A stretch of DNA of 64,000 bases from Fragilariopsis cylindrus CCMP1102 (lineage: Eukaryota > Bacillariophyta > Bacillariophyceae > Bacillariales > Bacillariaceae). Numbering within the stretch: position 1 is the stretch's first letter; each line of letters opens with the position of its first letter. Positions 32,673-43,766 of the stretch are shown one piece after another. The notes under the pieces were generated by a model. It made no database searches, had not been told where the DNA came from, and saw nothing but the letters and a program-made list of their open reading frames with translations. The position numbers and the translations under genes were made by a program. The stretch lies in contig FMBT01000055.1 in assembly GCA_900095095.1 (NCBI GenBank), positions 49,349-113,348 on the forward strand. Reading direction: 5' to 3'.

Positions 32673-33944
32673 ATGAGTAATTATTCTCAGATCAATCATA
32701 CACCATCGATGGAGGTTGACTATGACGAAAATATCACAGACCTGTACAAAGCTATCACCGAATCAAATTGGGACAGAGCTATTCAAGCGGTAAAAAAGAG
32801 ACCTGATGAAGCCAGAACCTGGGTTGTACGCAAATATGAGGATAATCCAGCGAAAATTATGTGGCGTTTTCTTCCAATCCACAGCGCTTGCGCCCGTCAG
32901 CCTCCTCCGAATTTGATTTCTGCTTTATTGAATGCCTATCCCGAAGGTGCTAGATCTGTCGACGATCAAGGGATGCATGCTCTACATTACGCAACCGGAA
33001 ATCAAGCTACCCGAGAGGTTATCCGTTTGCTTCTCATGACATATCCCGATGCTGCCAAAATGAAAGACCCTCGTGGTATGCTACCGATCCACTACATAGC
33101 ATGCTGGGGACCTAGTTCGATAAGCGTAGTTGACATGATATTGGTCGCAAATAGATACGTTGGAGAATCTAAAGACGAAGATGGTAATACCCCACTGGAC
33201 TTAGCAAAAGATGGCGACTACCCGGAGAGAAACGCTGTTGTTGCTGCCCTCAATCGATGGATGGAAAATAGTGGAAGCCAACAATCGACAACATCTCAGA
33301 CTAGTAGTAGTACCAATCCTTCGTATCAGGTTATTGGTAACAGATTACATTCGCTTTCTATCGTCGATGAAAAGAAGGTGGATGATCATGATGTCATCTC
33401 CTGTATCAGTCCTACAACTGCAGGTAAAACTGCAAGTAAAACTGCAAGTAAAATGCGTGAAATGGACGATAGTATTAGTGTGATGGAAATCGAATCTAAA
33501 GAGGATAAGTTAGAAATTTCGATGCTTCAATATGAATTGAAACAGCGTAACGAAAAGATTGAAATGATGCAGGAAGACTTTACTACGACATGCAGCGAAC
33601 GTGACGGACTTCGTCAGACTCTGTCTGATTTAACCGAACAGCATGCGTCATACAAGAAAAAATCAGAGATGTTGAGTGGCCGACTTAAATCTATGAATGC
33701 CAGTCTACTTTCTATGATGCAACAACAAGAGATCGTCTTAAACGCTACAAAGGCACGAGAAGAGCAATGGGAAAATCTTTCCAAGCTTCGAAGAGAGAAA
33801 TTGAAGTCACTTGTTTACTTGGAAGAACAGGATGCATCTGAAGAAGTTGAATTGAGAAATTGTCTTGTGAAGCAGACCCAGGAAATGGCAGCTATCAAAG
33901 CAACCATTGCAACAGCTCAACAGGAAGATACTGGCGGCATGTAA
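32673..33944 (+). CDS. Ankyrin-repeat protein with C-terminal coiled coil
   Basis: Intronless, 423 residues. Ankyrin-type units run from about residue 65 to 185: FLPIHSACARQPPPNLISAL, GMHALHYATGNQATREVIRL, GMLPIHYIACWGPSSISVVD and DEDGNTPLDLAKDGDYPERN. The form with LPIH and YPDAA / YPEGA endings is common in diatom ankyrin proteins. A Ser/Thr linker follows, including a short in-frame triplet of TA(G/S)K units near 33420. From about residue 265 to 415 a long charged coiled coil is evident (ELKQRNEKIEMMQEDF, SDLTEQHASYKKKSEMLSG). It is probably a protein-protein scaffold; partner unknown. The start is the first ATG in frame; upstream sequence has no coding character. Confidence 0.82.
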   Translation: MSNYSQINHTPSMEVDYDENITDLYKAITESNWDRAIQAVKKRPDEARTWVVRKYEDNPAKIMWRFLPIHSACARQPPPNLISALLNAYPEGARSVDDQGMHALHYATGNQATREVIRLLLMTYPDAAKMKDPRGMLPIHYIACWGPSSISVVDMILVANRYVGESKDEDGNTPLDLAKDGDYPERNAVVAALNRWMENSGSQQSTTSQTSSSTNPSYQVIGNRLHSLSIVDEKKVDDHDVISCISPTTAGKTASKTASKMREMDDSISVMEIESKEDKLEISMLQYELKQRNEKIEMMQEDFTTTCSERDGLRQTLSDLTEQHASYKKKSEMLSGRLKSMNASLLSMMQQQEIVLNATKAREEQWENLSKLRREKLKSLVYLEEQDASEEVELRNCLVKQTQEMAAIKATIATAQQEDTGGM

Positions 33945-34528
33945 GAATAAATCAATCCGCTTCGTAAAGAACAGAATAATCCTTCCACAGAACGTAACTA
34001 TGACACAATATCACAGTGATGGTTCTGTTCCTTTTTTTGTAGAGTTTTGGATCCATAAATTTGTAATACCTAGAAATTTGTTAAAATAATTAAAATGTTA
34101 ATTTAGGAAAGACAATATGCCCTTGACTATCTTAGATACCTTACTTTTAAGAAAGAAGGCAATATCTTTTCTGGTCTGAATCAACTTTGCTGTTGTCTTG
34201 CCGGCGATATTTGGATACGGCAAAAGCGCTGACCTTTTCACACGGGATCAACAATTAATTTTGTGGTGTTCCGAAAAATAATCACGTGATTCGATTTATT
34301 TTCCCGCGGCGCCTCATTTTATCGATTCGATTGATTCATCGACCAAGAAAGATCTTCCGATCAAAATCATAAGTTACACAGTACTTTCAAACAACTTGTA
34401 ATTGCCGAGCGGAATCATAATACAAGCCATTGCACATGCCATAACTTACTCTGTTGAATGTAACTGCATTACTTTTCTGTGTGGTCCAGTTTTGTTGTAC
34501 AGTATCTTGATTTCAGGATCAGGATAAG
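33945..34528. other. Intergenic
   Basis: 584 bp between two same-strand genes, with a short GC patch (cccgcggcgcc, near 34305). No feature assigned. Confidence 0.45.
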
Positions 34529-37500
34529 ATGACAACAACCAATAATAAGAAAAATAAACGATGTTTTCCATTTACTCATATCATTGTTACCAATCCCGAT
34601 GAGAGATCTGCTATATCAGCACAGGGACTGCTGAATAATACCTTGAAGCGCTATATTGAAAAAAATTACGATATGAAGAAAGAAATCCAAATTATTTCTA
34701 CATATGATCCATTTGGCGCACGATGCGGAAGTTTCGGTGGAACATTAGCTGCCCTGGAACTAATCGAAACGACGAAAAACAATAATGCAGATTCCAAAGA
34801 TACATGTACGACGACGAAGACGACGATGTGCGACGACGATGCCACTGTCCTTTGCTTACACGCAGGTGGCGATTCTTCGAGATGTCCATTGTCTATGATT
34901 CTTGGTAAAGCTTGGATTAATTTACCGTCAGACAAATATCCAAATCCAACTGCGTGGTTAATCAATCAACTGGAAGATCTATATTATCGAGCTCGAATCC
35001 CAAAAGGGAGCCTATTGGTGACAGCTACAGATTGTTTGATTTCATTAGAACAGCAGAACGATGTTTTGGATAGAGAATTCAGCAAAGAATGTACTAGCGA
35101 GACCAAAGAAACTATTGACCCTTTTGCAGTTTTAGGTGTATGCGTTCCTGCACCTTTAAATACAGCTAAAAATCACGGAGTTTATGTCATGCCAGAACAA
35201 TGTGATGACGAGGAAAACATAACTTATCCTTACGAATCGAAACCCCCGTAGGTGTGTTGCAAAAACCAAGCGTAGATCGTCTTTTGGCAAATGATACAAC
35301 AGAAGCGAGTTTCAACATACTTAATAGATCCGGGAAGCAAGCCTGGATCGATGTCGGTATCGTTATATTCTATCCAAAAGCATTTCAAACGATAAGGAAA
35401 TTGTCCGAGGGTTTACTGCATTATGCACCCGCAAAGGACTGGAAGCGGCATATCATACTAGTAAATCATCGATATCGATTGAAACATTCGCTAAAAAGAA
35501 TGCTCTTAAGATTGATTTATACACCGATATATTGCACAACTTGCCTTTCGCGAAAAAGGAAAAAGTGTTTAAAGGCAACACCGAAGAGAACGATGATACC
35601 AGCAACAGAATAATTGGGATGCTGAACCAGGACGATAGGAACGCTGTCCTTAAGCGGGCCTTGTCTACGATGTCACTGCGAGTGCTTGTGGTTCGTGTGG
35701 TAGTTTCTTACATCTGGGGACAACCCAAGAGTTGGTGGAATTCATAACAACTACTTGTAGTAATGATGATAATATGCTATCGACCACTACCGACCAAAGA
35801 GACAACTGCAATTGATACAATCATGGACGAGTATGTGACGCAAAGTTTATCGACAGCGTTAAAACTGGATCCTCGTTTCAAAACATTTCAGGCTCCCTTA
35901 TTAGAAGATACTACTACCGGTATGTCAACCTGTCGAAACGTGACACTTTGCTCTACGTTTCCCGCCGATACGAAGTAAAGCAATTGGGATCGTCAACCTT
36001 CGTAGAATATTCGGACTTAGAAAGTTACGAATCCATTGTTATAGGGAACCATTGCATGCTAAGTGGGTGGAGAAATTCAATAAGGGGTGAACATTTACAT
36101 ATTCCTAGTGTCCTGAGCGTACAGCTCTTACCTTTGGTATCAGAGACGAAGAAGGATGGAATGAATAGTTCCGAGGAGCAATATGTTATGATGGTTCTAG
36201 GGACTACCGATTCTATCAAGACTTCTATCCAAAACTCAAAAATCTACGGTGTATCTTTTCTTGATTTTATCAATCTCACGGGCGTATCTTTTAAAGATCT
36301 TGGATTTCAAGATATTTTGGACGAAGAAGATTCCATTTGGACCGCCAAAATCCATCCCGTTGTGCGCTCTAGTGACGATGAATGTCCTGTATCCTTTTCA
36401 TTATCATTCGGGTGGATTGAGAAGTTGAGAGCAGGCGATTCAAACATTAGAACCGACGATAGCCTAGCCAACTGGATTTCTGCTGATAGAGTTTCGCTGA
36501 AAGATATTCATGGAATTTCCGACGCAGCAAAGGAACGGGTGTTTCGAATTCAATTAGAAGCCAAGATTAGGAGGCTCAAATGCGAAATATAAATGATGTG
36601 ATTACTCTGTTGAAGGAACGTTGTCAAAATATACCCTGTAATGTCCGATGGCTGTTGGAGATAGAAAACCACGAAGAATCCTTTGCTGCGTTGTGTGTCC
36701 TGGTAGATACATTAGAAGACTTAGCAATGGAAGAAATAGTGCATGGTAATTACGATATCAGTGGAAGAGCGTTGATGCTTGCAAGCGCTTCTATAGCTGA
36801 TTTTTCTGATGCAGTCGTAGTAGACATCCAATGTGGTATTAATTCAACTGAAAAAGCATCAAATCCTTGTATGGAGTTGATTGGCAAATTGAAACGTTCA
36901 TTTTCTCAATTACTGACGATTGAAGAAAACTGTTAGTCATGAAAGAGATTTTTGAGCTACGGAGATCTCAGATGTCAGATACTACACGGGACGTTATGTC
37001 TTGTTCGAGAATTTTGGAGCTTCTTGCACTACAATGCATCGAGTTTGTAGTTACAGCTGGTTTTCGTAAACATCTTGATCCTATCGACCCGACAAAAATT
37101 ATCATCAAACGGAAAAGTACGACAATACGTGATAAACTTGTTCTGTCAATCGCACCGGTTAGGGTCGATCTGGCTGGCGGATGGAGTGACACTCCACCGA
37201 TTTGCTATGAATATGGCGGATCCGTAAGTGGGATGGCTGTTCTTCTTGACGACTACTTTCCACTTTCTTGTCGATGTCGTATCATCTCAGGTGGGAACGG
37301 GATTCTTCTTAGGAGTGAAATCAGGGATCTCTCTACTGGATCGCTTCTGTCGTACACGCAAGAAGAAGTTTCCAACATTGTTCAACTGAAAACATTTCGA
37401 GATCCTTCAGCAAATTGCTCTCTGCTAAAAGCTTCCTTAGTTTGCATGGGAATGATTTCAGAGGAGCAAATAATGCTTTCTACCGACATACAAATGCTGA

Positions 37501-38375
37501 TCAATCAATTTTGCTCAAGTATTGACAATGTACGAATGGAGATTGTTACGACTTCACTTCTCGGAATGGGCACCGGCATGGGAACAAGTTCGATTCTTGG
37601 AGCTTGTATTTTCCAAACTATCGCAGTGTCTGTTGGTATAGGGAAAATGGACGATGAGTTCTTACTACACGCCGTTCTGATGCTTGAACAGCTATTATCG
37701 TCAGGTGGTGGTTGGCAGGACCAAGCTTTAGGTATTCTTCCAGGAGTGAAAACTATCCGCAGCACCCCGAGGATACCGTTAGAGATCCAGATTGAACCAA
37801 TAGAGGTATCAAATTCGAATGTATCAGCATTTGAAGATAGACTTTTGTTTGCATATACTGGAAAGACACGACTAGCCAAAAATATTCTTCAGCAGGTGCT
37901 CCGCCGCTGGTCTAGAAGAACTAGAGAGATTGTTGAAACAGTTGAAAAGCTCGTGAATCGTTCTTCAGCTGTTCGGGATGCATTTCGGAACGAATCCTGG
38001 GACAAAGTAGGCGAGCACATGTATGAGTCATATAAATTGAAATGTGTGATGGCTGGTGAACACTCTGGTGCTGAACCGGAACCTGTCAATCTATTTATAT
38101 CTGAGCTGATGATTCGAGATCGAATAAAAGGAGCAATGCTTTGCGGAGCGGGAGGTGGCGGCTTCCTTTTATTACTACTATCCGAAGGAGTCAGGAGAGA
38201 TAATATCAAGAGCACTTTTGAGGAATGCATTCGTCCTTTGAGTAAAGACTTCGAAAATTTCAGCTTCCATAACTGTCGAATTGCACAAACAGGATTAACC
38301 ACTTCTATTATGAAAGACAATGCAATTGATTATAAACTGTCCTGGCAGTATTCCAAGCGAACTGAACAAGATTGA
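34529..38375 (+). CDS. FKP: Bifunctional fucokinase / GDP-fucose pyrophosphorylase, frame-broken in this assembly
   Basis: Salvages L-fucose to fucose-1-phosphate and then GDP-fucose. The N-terminal nucleotidyltransferase shows TNPDERSAISAQGLL, GSFGGTLAAL, LCLHAGGDSSRCPLS and CGSFLHLGTTQEL; left-handed-helix-like sequence with IVIGNHCMLSGW follows. The C-terminal GHMP kinase is complete: APVRVDLAGGWSDTPPICYE, LLGMGTGMGTSSILGA, SSGGGWQDQALGILPG and GAGGGGFLLLL. Together these equal the full plant/bacterial FKP length (about 1,060-1,100 residues expected). The coding sequence is interrupted about seven or eight times (near 35241, 35421, 35666, 35800, 35921, 36579, 36933). At most sites, one base missing from a run of two or more identical bases restores the conserved frame. 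All catalytic motifs are intact, which argues against an old pseudogene. No signal peptide; probably cytosolic. Confidence 0.88.
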
Positions 38376-38678
38376 CGTTCCAAATCCTATTTAATATATG
38401 AAAAAAACGTAACAATATAAGATAATATAATAGCTTATGATCAATTAGCTCTATGGTTACATATGTGACGGGAGATACATCTCTAAGAGAAACCACTCAA
38501 GTTTTAATGATTAATAGACGTATTTTCAAAACCTTTAATATACAATTATCGTTTTGTAACTTCAGTAATAATTAGGAGACACGGAGAAATGGACCGTTGA
38601 ATCAAACTCTTTATAAATAGAAGCTATTCAATATTGAATATGAATAATTGTTTTTCAACAACGTTCATCAAAAATTTC
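38376..38678. other. Intergenic, convergent 3' ends
   Basis: 303 bp AT-rich spacer; no feature seen. Confidence 0.5.
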
Positions 38679-39855
38679 TTAACAACAACCTCCTGTAGAA
38701 GCTCCTTTATCACCAGTTGCATCACTCACTGCAGTGTACGGGAGAGAAGAACCGCACCCCTCGAAGATGCCATAATGATGATCCCACGTCCCTACGAAAT
38801 CGAAATATTCTTTTAATCGAGTATCGTGTAACATTTTATATGTTTTCCACACACGGGGTGTATAAAAGGAAGAAAAAAATGAAGAGGAAAAAGGTGATAG
38901 AAAGGCACAAGGACATACAATGAAGAAAAAGGGGAACAAAAGAGTTAGTTTTCCACTATAGGACTCATAAAACTTTATAACATACAAAATACATTTTAAT
39001 GTTACTCAACACTGTATTTTTCCAGCTTCGAAGAAGTGGTGTTTGTCAAGTAGCCATCCTGAAGGATACCGTTCGATACCTCCACCACAGCAAGATTTTG
39101 GTTTGTATATGACAGCCTGTCCATAGTCTTCGCAGTGGGGTTCCAAGTCCAGTTTCCAAAGCCGGTACGTAGCTGAATAGAAATCTAAGGAGTCGTTACC
39201 TGACTCGGATATGGTTCGCTCAACATCAGCGCTCGACACGGTGATGGGTGCATCTTCAACTAACCTAGGATCTGTGAATCCAACCTTTTTGGCCATGTTT
39301 TCAAAATCTGATATATAATGCATAAGAGACGTCAGTTTAGTGAATGAACAAAAGCAATAAAATATTGACCAATCTCCTCCTCCTATACTTACCGTTCCAA
39401 TAAAGGGCACCACTTAGACATTCGCCCCACAACACCTCGTCTTCTTGCAATGACTTAGGAACACGTCGGTTTGAGTACACATCAGAAAATACAATTCCCC
39501 TCCTGGCTTAAGAAGATTTAAACATTCTTTCAATACAGCTTCCTTGTCAGAGCATAGATTGATAACGCAGTTGGAAATGATCACATCAAATGAGCCAGCT
39601 TCAAGACCAAGATCACCTAAGTTTTCTAAGTAACCCTTCTTAAATTCTACATTACCAAATCCGAACTTTTCAGTATGGTAGTCTAAATGTTTATTGGCAA
39701 CTTCAAGTTGTTCGTCAGTCATATCAACTCCTACAACCTACAAAAAGAAAAGCATTGTTAAAAATTTAGGAATGAAAAAAGGGGTAATTGAGATCCATTC
39801 GTACAACAACAACAACAACAACAACATCAGCGAGGAATAAAAGCGATTGATTCCT

Positions 39856-39893
<38 letters not shown>

Positions 39894-40638
39894 GGATAAA
39901 AAAAGAATAGCAAATCTAATATTTGAAATAAATCATGATGTGATGCAATTTGTGTACTTGTACTGTCAATACTGTCCCTTACGTAGTTAAACTTAATCCC
40001 AAGTTTTACGCAGAGGCTTTGCTTACCTTTCCAGTTGGTCCAACCAATTGACTTGCGATATAACGTCTCTGCCAGAACCACTTCCAAGATCTTTGTTTTA
40101 CAAATTGAATTTTTACGTAGCCATAATAGTTGTTTCAATTTTATTAAGTACAGTAAAAGAAATGTGGGAACGAATTAAATTAAATTGAAGAGAAAGAAAA
40201 TAAATAAATCAGCAGGTGGGTTAATATAATGATCAATGCAACTCCTACAAAAAGGAGAACTTCTTTTCGTTTTATTTATATTATCATGTTCGCATCCCGT
40301 ACCTAATATTTTTGCTCCTTCTAATGGGTATTGAGGCAAACATAGTCCACAGCCGTAGTATTTAGAAACAACTTCCGGATGAATATTGTTAATACATCTT
40401 GGATATATGTTGGTGGTGAACCAGCAGTACAACAGGCGTTGGTTTTTAAATCATCAGACGATGAAAGTTCCTTGCCATAATAATTACTAACCGAAGCTCG
40501 AGTTTCATCGACGAATAATGCTTTGTCGTTCGTGGTAGCTACGAACAATCGCGTCGTCGTCGTGGTCGTGGTCGAAGGTGGAGAAATGTGAAATGCTGAA
40601 GACGAAGCCACGAGCGATAATCCAAAAATGATCTTCAT
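38679..40638 (-). CDS. ARSM: Arsenite S-adenosylmethionine methyltransferase, frame-broken in this assembly
   Basis: Methylates arsenite using SAM. Exons from the start: 40638-40303, 40090-40027, 39737-39393, 39307 to about 39010, and a last exon ending at 38679. Landmarks: VSNYYGKEL, KTNACCTAGSPP (N-terminal Cys pair), VVSKYYGCGLCLPQYPLEGA, GSGSGRDV (SAM loop), VVGVDMTDEQLEVANKHLDY, DVIISNCVINLCSDKEAVLK (second arsenic-binding Cys), LLKPGGELYFSD, ECLSGALYW (third Cys) and, near the end, YKMLHDTRL, HYGIFEGCG and a terminal GGCC. The N-terminus MKIIFGLSLVASSSAFHISP looks like a signal peptide with an SSSAF plastid-type cleavage motif. Breaks near 40388, 40061, 39487 and 38842 each fit one missing base in an A or T run. 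The acceptor of the last exon was not identified. Confidence 0.85.
39859..39891. repeat. (AT)n microsatellite
   Basis: About 16 AT units inside an intron of the arsenite methyltransferase gene. Confidence 0.95.
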
Positions 40639-41189
40639 GATGCCAGGCGAGTTTAGAAATAGATACAGGGGATACGATGATGTTGTGATTGCTGTAAGAA
40701 TACTATACTAGTGTGGTAATATCAAGTAGTATGAATATGAAAGAGTGAGTCGTTTGATATGAGCATGTGTTGTTTTTCAAGAAAGAAAGAAAGAAAGAAA
40801 GAAAGATCCTGAGACTTCTGTCCGTCGCCCGCGTTTTAAAAATATTTATTTCACTACAGTACGTCTGACGACTGAATGAGAAGCATCGCAGTTGAGATAC
40901 GTTATTTAGGAAATAGGAATAATTCATGATATAACAAATTATGAACTATTCACTAATACCATACGGGTCCTCTCGAAGATCGTTAACGGTGTGAAAAACC
41001 GAATGCCAAAGTATAAAGTATACTCTCTAACTACTACTTTTACAACTTATTTGTACAACTACTCATTCTAGCTGCATCCTTTAGTAATCCACGCCAATCT
41101 TCGCTCAAATTAAAGGGTCTTCCTAGTTTTTTTTTGTCGGTGTTCGTATAAATACAGTAACTTTCATCTGAACCCGAAAGACAAACTCA
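40639..41189. other. Intergenic with (AAAG)n
   Basis: Contains a GAAA tetranucleotide run at about 40780-40806, close upstream of the arsenite methyltransferase start. Otherwise AT-rich without recognised features. Confidence 0.5.
40780..40806. repeat. (GAAA)n microsatellite
   Basis: About six tetranucleotide units. Confidence 0.9.
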
Positions 41190-41660
41190 AGATGTTCTTC
41201 GCGAAGAAGAAGTAATAGTTTTACGACTGGCTGTATTACCCCTGGCTATGACACCTCCGGTAAATATCAGTTGGAATTTCCCCCGCTCAAAGACAGGTGC
41301 AAAGCATGCTATCGCAGATGCTATCAGGTCAAACAGTTTAGTCAATTATATTATTTGACTGATGGCAATGCAACTTTGACGACTATGATGTTCGCCCCTA
41401 TTAACGACAATGCGTTCGAGGCGGCGATGATGGGAGCTACCGATTTAAAGTCCGCAATCAAATTTTGTACCACATCTCGGATCCTATACACTGGATGGTC
41501 AGGTTCGAATGTACGGGATTAATGGAAATGTTCAACGAACAAGGTAGCCGAACGAAGTGCATGTATGGCAATAAATATCAGAAAGGATCAGACCAAATGG
41601 AAGGAATAATTCGTAAGATCGTTTCTGGTAATAACATCGTTTGCAACGCGTAGCATCGTC
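41190..41660 (+). pseudogene. Fasciclin (FAS1)-domain remnant or frame-broken small gene
   Basis: Pieces of a FAS1 domain lie in successive frames: AIADAIRSNSLVNYI (about 41300-41350), then TDGNATL...MMFAPINDNAFEAAM and ATDLKSAIKF (41360-41470), then VPHLGSYTLDGQVRMYGING (about 41471-41530). Order and spacing follow the FAS1 pattern (helix, FAP-x-N-D-x-AF, LK-x-I-x-FH-VP). The first frame change fits one T missing from a T run (near 41349). No full domain or signal peptide is assembled with confidence. It could be a fragment of an adhesion or secreted protein gene, decayed or damaged by sequencing error. Weak assignment, based on motif resemblance only. Confidence 0.35.
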
Positions 41661-42051
41661 GACACAATTGATAACACTCTTGTGCCCGATTAGTTCCATT
41701 AGATAGGTAGTAATCGAATCGAAAGAGAATAAGACCAATCAGAAGTTTTTCTGTTACTTTGCTGATTGCATCACATGCTTACTTTATGGTATTGGCTTCG
41801 ATTAAACCTAGCTGTCGAGTCTGCTAGATGGTACCTTTGTCTAATAACCAATACTGGCAGCCACTAGTAGGACTAAAAGTATCTATAATAGCAGAAGTAT
41901 AGTAGTCGAAATGTTGTATTTAATTGTGCACTATGATTGTGTCTGAAAGGCTCTGAACTCTACCATTACTACTAGTCTAGAATATACTCTATCTGCAAGA
42001 TTAACTCTGTTACTTAAACCATGATTATTCTACTTGCAATTTTTTTTAAAA
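41661..42051. other. Intergenic
   Basis: 391 bp AT-rich sequence downstream of the FAS1 remnant and the DUF6824 gene; nothing recognised. Confidence 0.5.
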
Positions 42052-43766
42052 TTAAAAATATGAACTTGATCTTCTACACGGAACCTTATTTTTATTGAGA
42101 GGATGGTGTGGTTCGATATCACGATCATTATAATCAGGATGATCATTATTGATGGCGCCGGTGAGTAGTTCTAGTAGTGGTTGTTCTGATTTGATACACG
42201 CAGTGGTCGAAGGTGTTTCTGTTGTTACTGCTAATGCTTTTGGTGATGACGTTATTAACGTTGCAAATATTTGTCGTTGAGCCTTCATTAAGTCACTAAC
42301 AACTACAGTAGAATCGCTCCCACCATCAAAAGAATTTGTCATGATATCAGAAGCATTCGACGCGAACGACGATGAAGATGATCTTCGATTACGACCTATT
42401 CCCCCCTTTCGGTGTCGACTTTTTGCCATACTAGTTCTTCTTCGTCCAGCACAACTAACACGACCACCAACTCCACCAACTCCACCACCATCTTTGTTGT
42501 TATTACTTTCATCCTTTGCTTGTAGAAGTAATTGCTGCTGTTGTCTCTTCCATGATGATACCTTCGTGCGTAATGCATGTGAGACTTTATCACGAGCAGC
42601 AACATTAGAAATTTCTTCCCATATCCCACCAATATCCTCATGATTTGAAGGATTTTTATATTTTAAAAATCTTCCATTCGAATTATGAATACATGCAACA
42701 ATTTCTTTTGTCATTATCATTTTTTCCTGTTTACTTGTTGCACTATCGTATCGTGTTGCATACGTATCAAGAATAGTCTGAAATCGTTTATTTCCAGTAT
42801 GACTTGCACAAATCCGTGATTGACCACACAGTATATCAAATCCATTGGGAATTTCGACTCGAATAGCAACATCAACAATATGGTCTACTTTCTTGTTGTT
42901 GTTGTTGTTACTGTTACTGTCCTCGTCATTATTCCTATCTTTATTCTTATTCTTAATGATCGACTGTCTTCGAGAAGAAGAAAATGGCGATGACGACTTG
43001 GATGATGACTTTTCTCTATTTCCGCAGTGGTATTTCCACGTATCTTATCGATATTATCGTCACTCATGGTTGCCGTTGTTGAACCCTCATTGTCCTGTTT
43101 CAACCTTGATGCTTTAGGGTGGTTTGAAAACGTCGTCGTCGACGATGACGGCAATGGTTGTTTCTTCTTCCTTGTTGGGGTTACAACATTGTTAATATCT
43201 TCGGCTTTGGCATCGGAATCAATTTCAATATCGATATCGATATCATCAAAATCAGACTTACTCTTGTCATCGTCTTCACAATCATCGACAAATAATTCCA
43301 TATCATCAAAGGGATCGGGATCCATTTCTTCTGTAGATAACGATACGGTTGAAAATATTTGCTTCGTCTGGTCGTAGCTTTGGTCTTTGCTCTGGCTATG
43401 GATGTAGCTACTACTATGGTTGTGGATATCGTTGCAGCTATGACGACGGCGACTGTGTTGATGTTGACTTTGATGTTGGTACTGATGATGTCCGAACTGT
43501 TGATGTTGATCGTGTTGACGTTCGTAGCTCCGATGCTGACGCTGATGATGATGACGATGAAAGTGTCGGTAATGATGTTGGCACTGAGTCGTCTGGTAAT
43601 GATACGAGGGGTAATTAGTAGTAGGAGGATGTTGGTTAGGATTTTGATGTTGATGTTGACCGAGAGAGTTCAAAAGGAGATGTTCTTCGTAATCGTTTGC
43701 ATTCATTGTTGATGTAACTACATCCGTTGTCGTCGAGTAATCAGACGCAGATACTACTGGAATCAT
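42052..43766 (-). CDS. DUF6824-domain protein (diatom-expanded family), one frame break
   Basis: The N-terminal frame (43766 to about 43010) encodes a His/Gln-rich, then acidic, low-complexity region of about 250 residues. The C-terminal part carries the domain: NGFDILCGQSRICASHTGNK, RFQTILDTYATRY, KIVACIHN-like SNGRFLKYKN, GIWEEISNVAARDKVSHALR and TKVSSWKRQ. The order LCG...H-x-GN-x-RF ... GRFL ... W ... AR-x-K-x-S-x-ALR is that of DUF6824, a family abundant in diatoms and of unknown, possibly DNA-binding, role. The two parts are linked if one A is restored to an A run at 43010-43013, giving a polar KSSSKSSSPFSSSRRQS linker. The C-terminus has a basic cluster (SRHRKGGIGRNRRSSSS), suggesting a nuclear protein. 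Confidence 0.78.

Noticed and set aside
42341-43712. Long plus-strand frames (up to 117 codons) opposite the DUF6824 gene
   Set aside because: Antisense shadows of low-complexity coding sequence, with Leu/Met and Asp repeats from His/Gln codons on the other strand.
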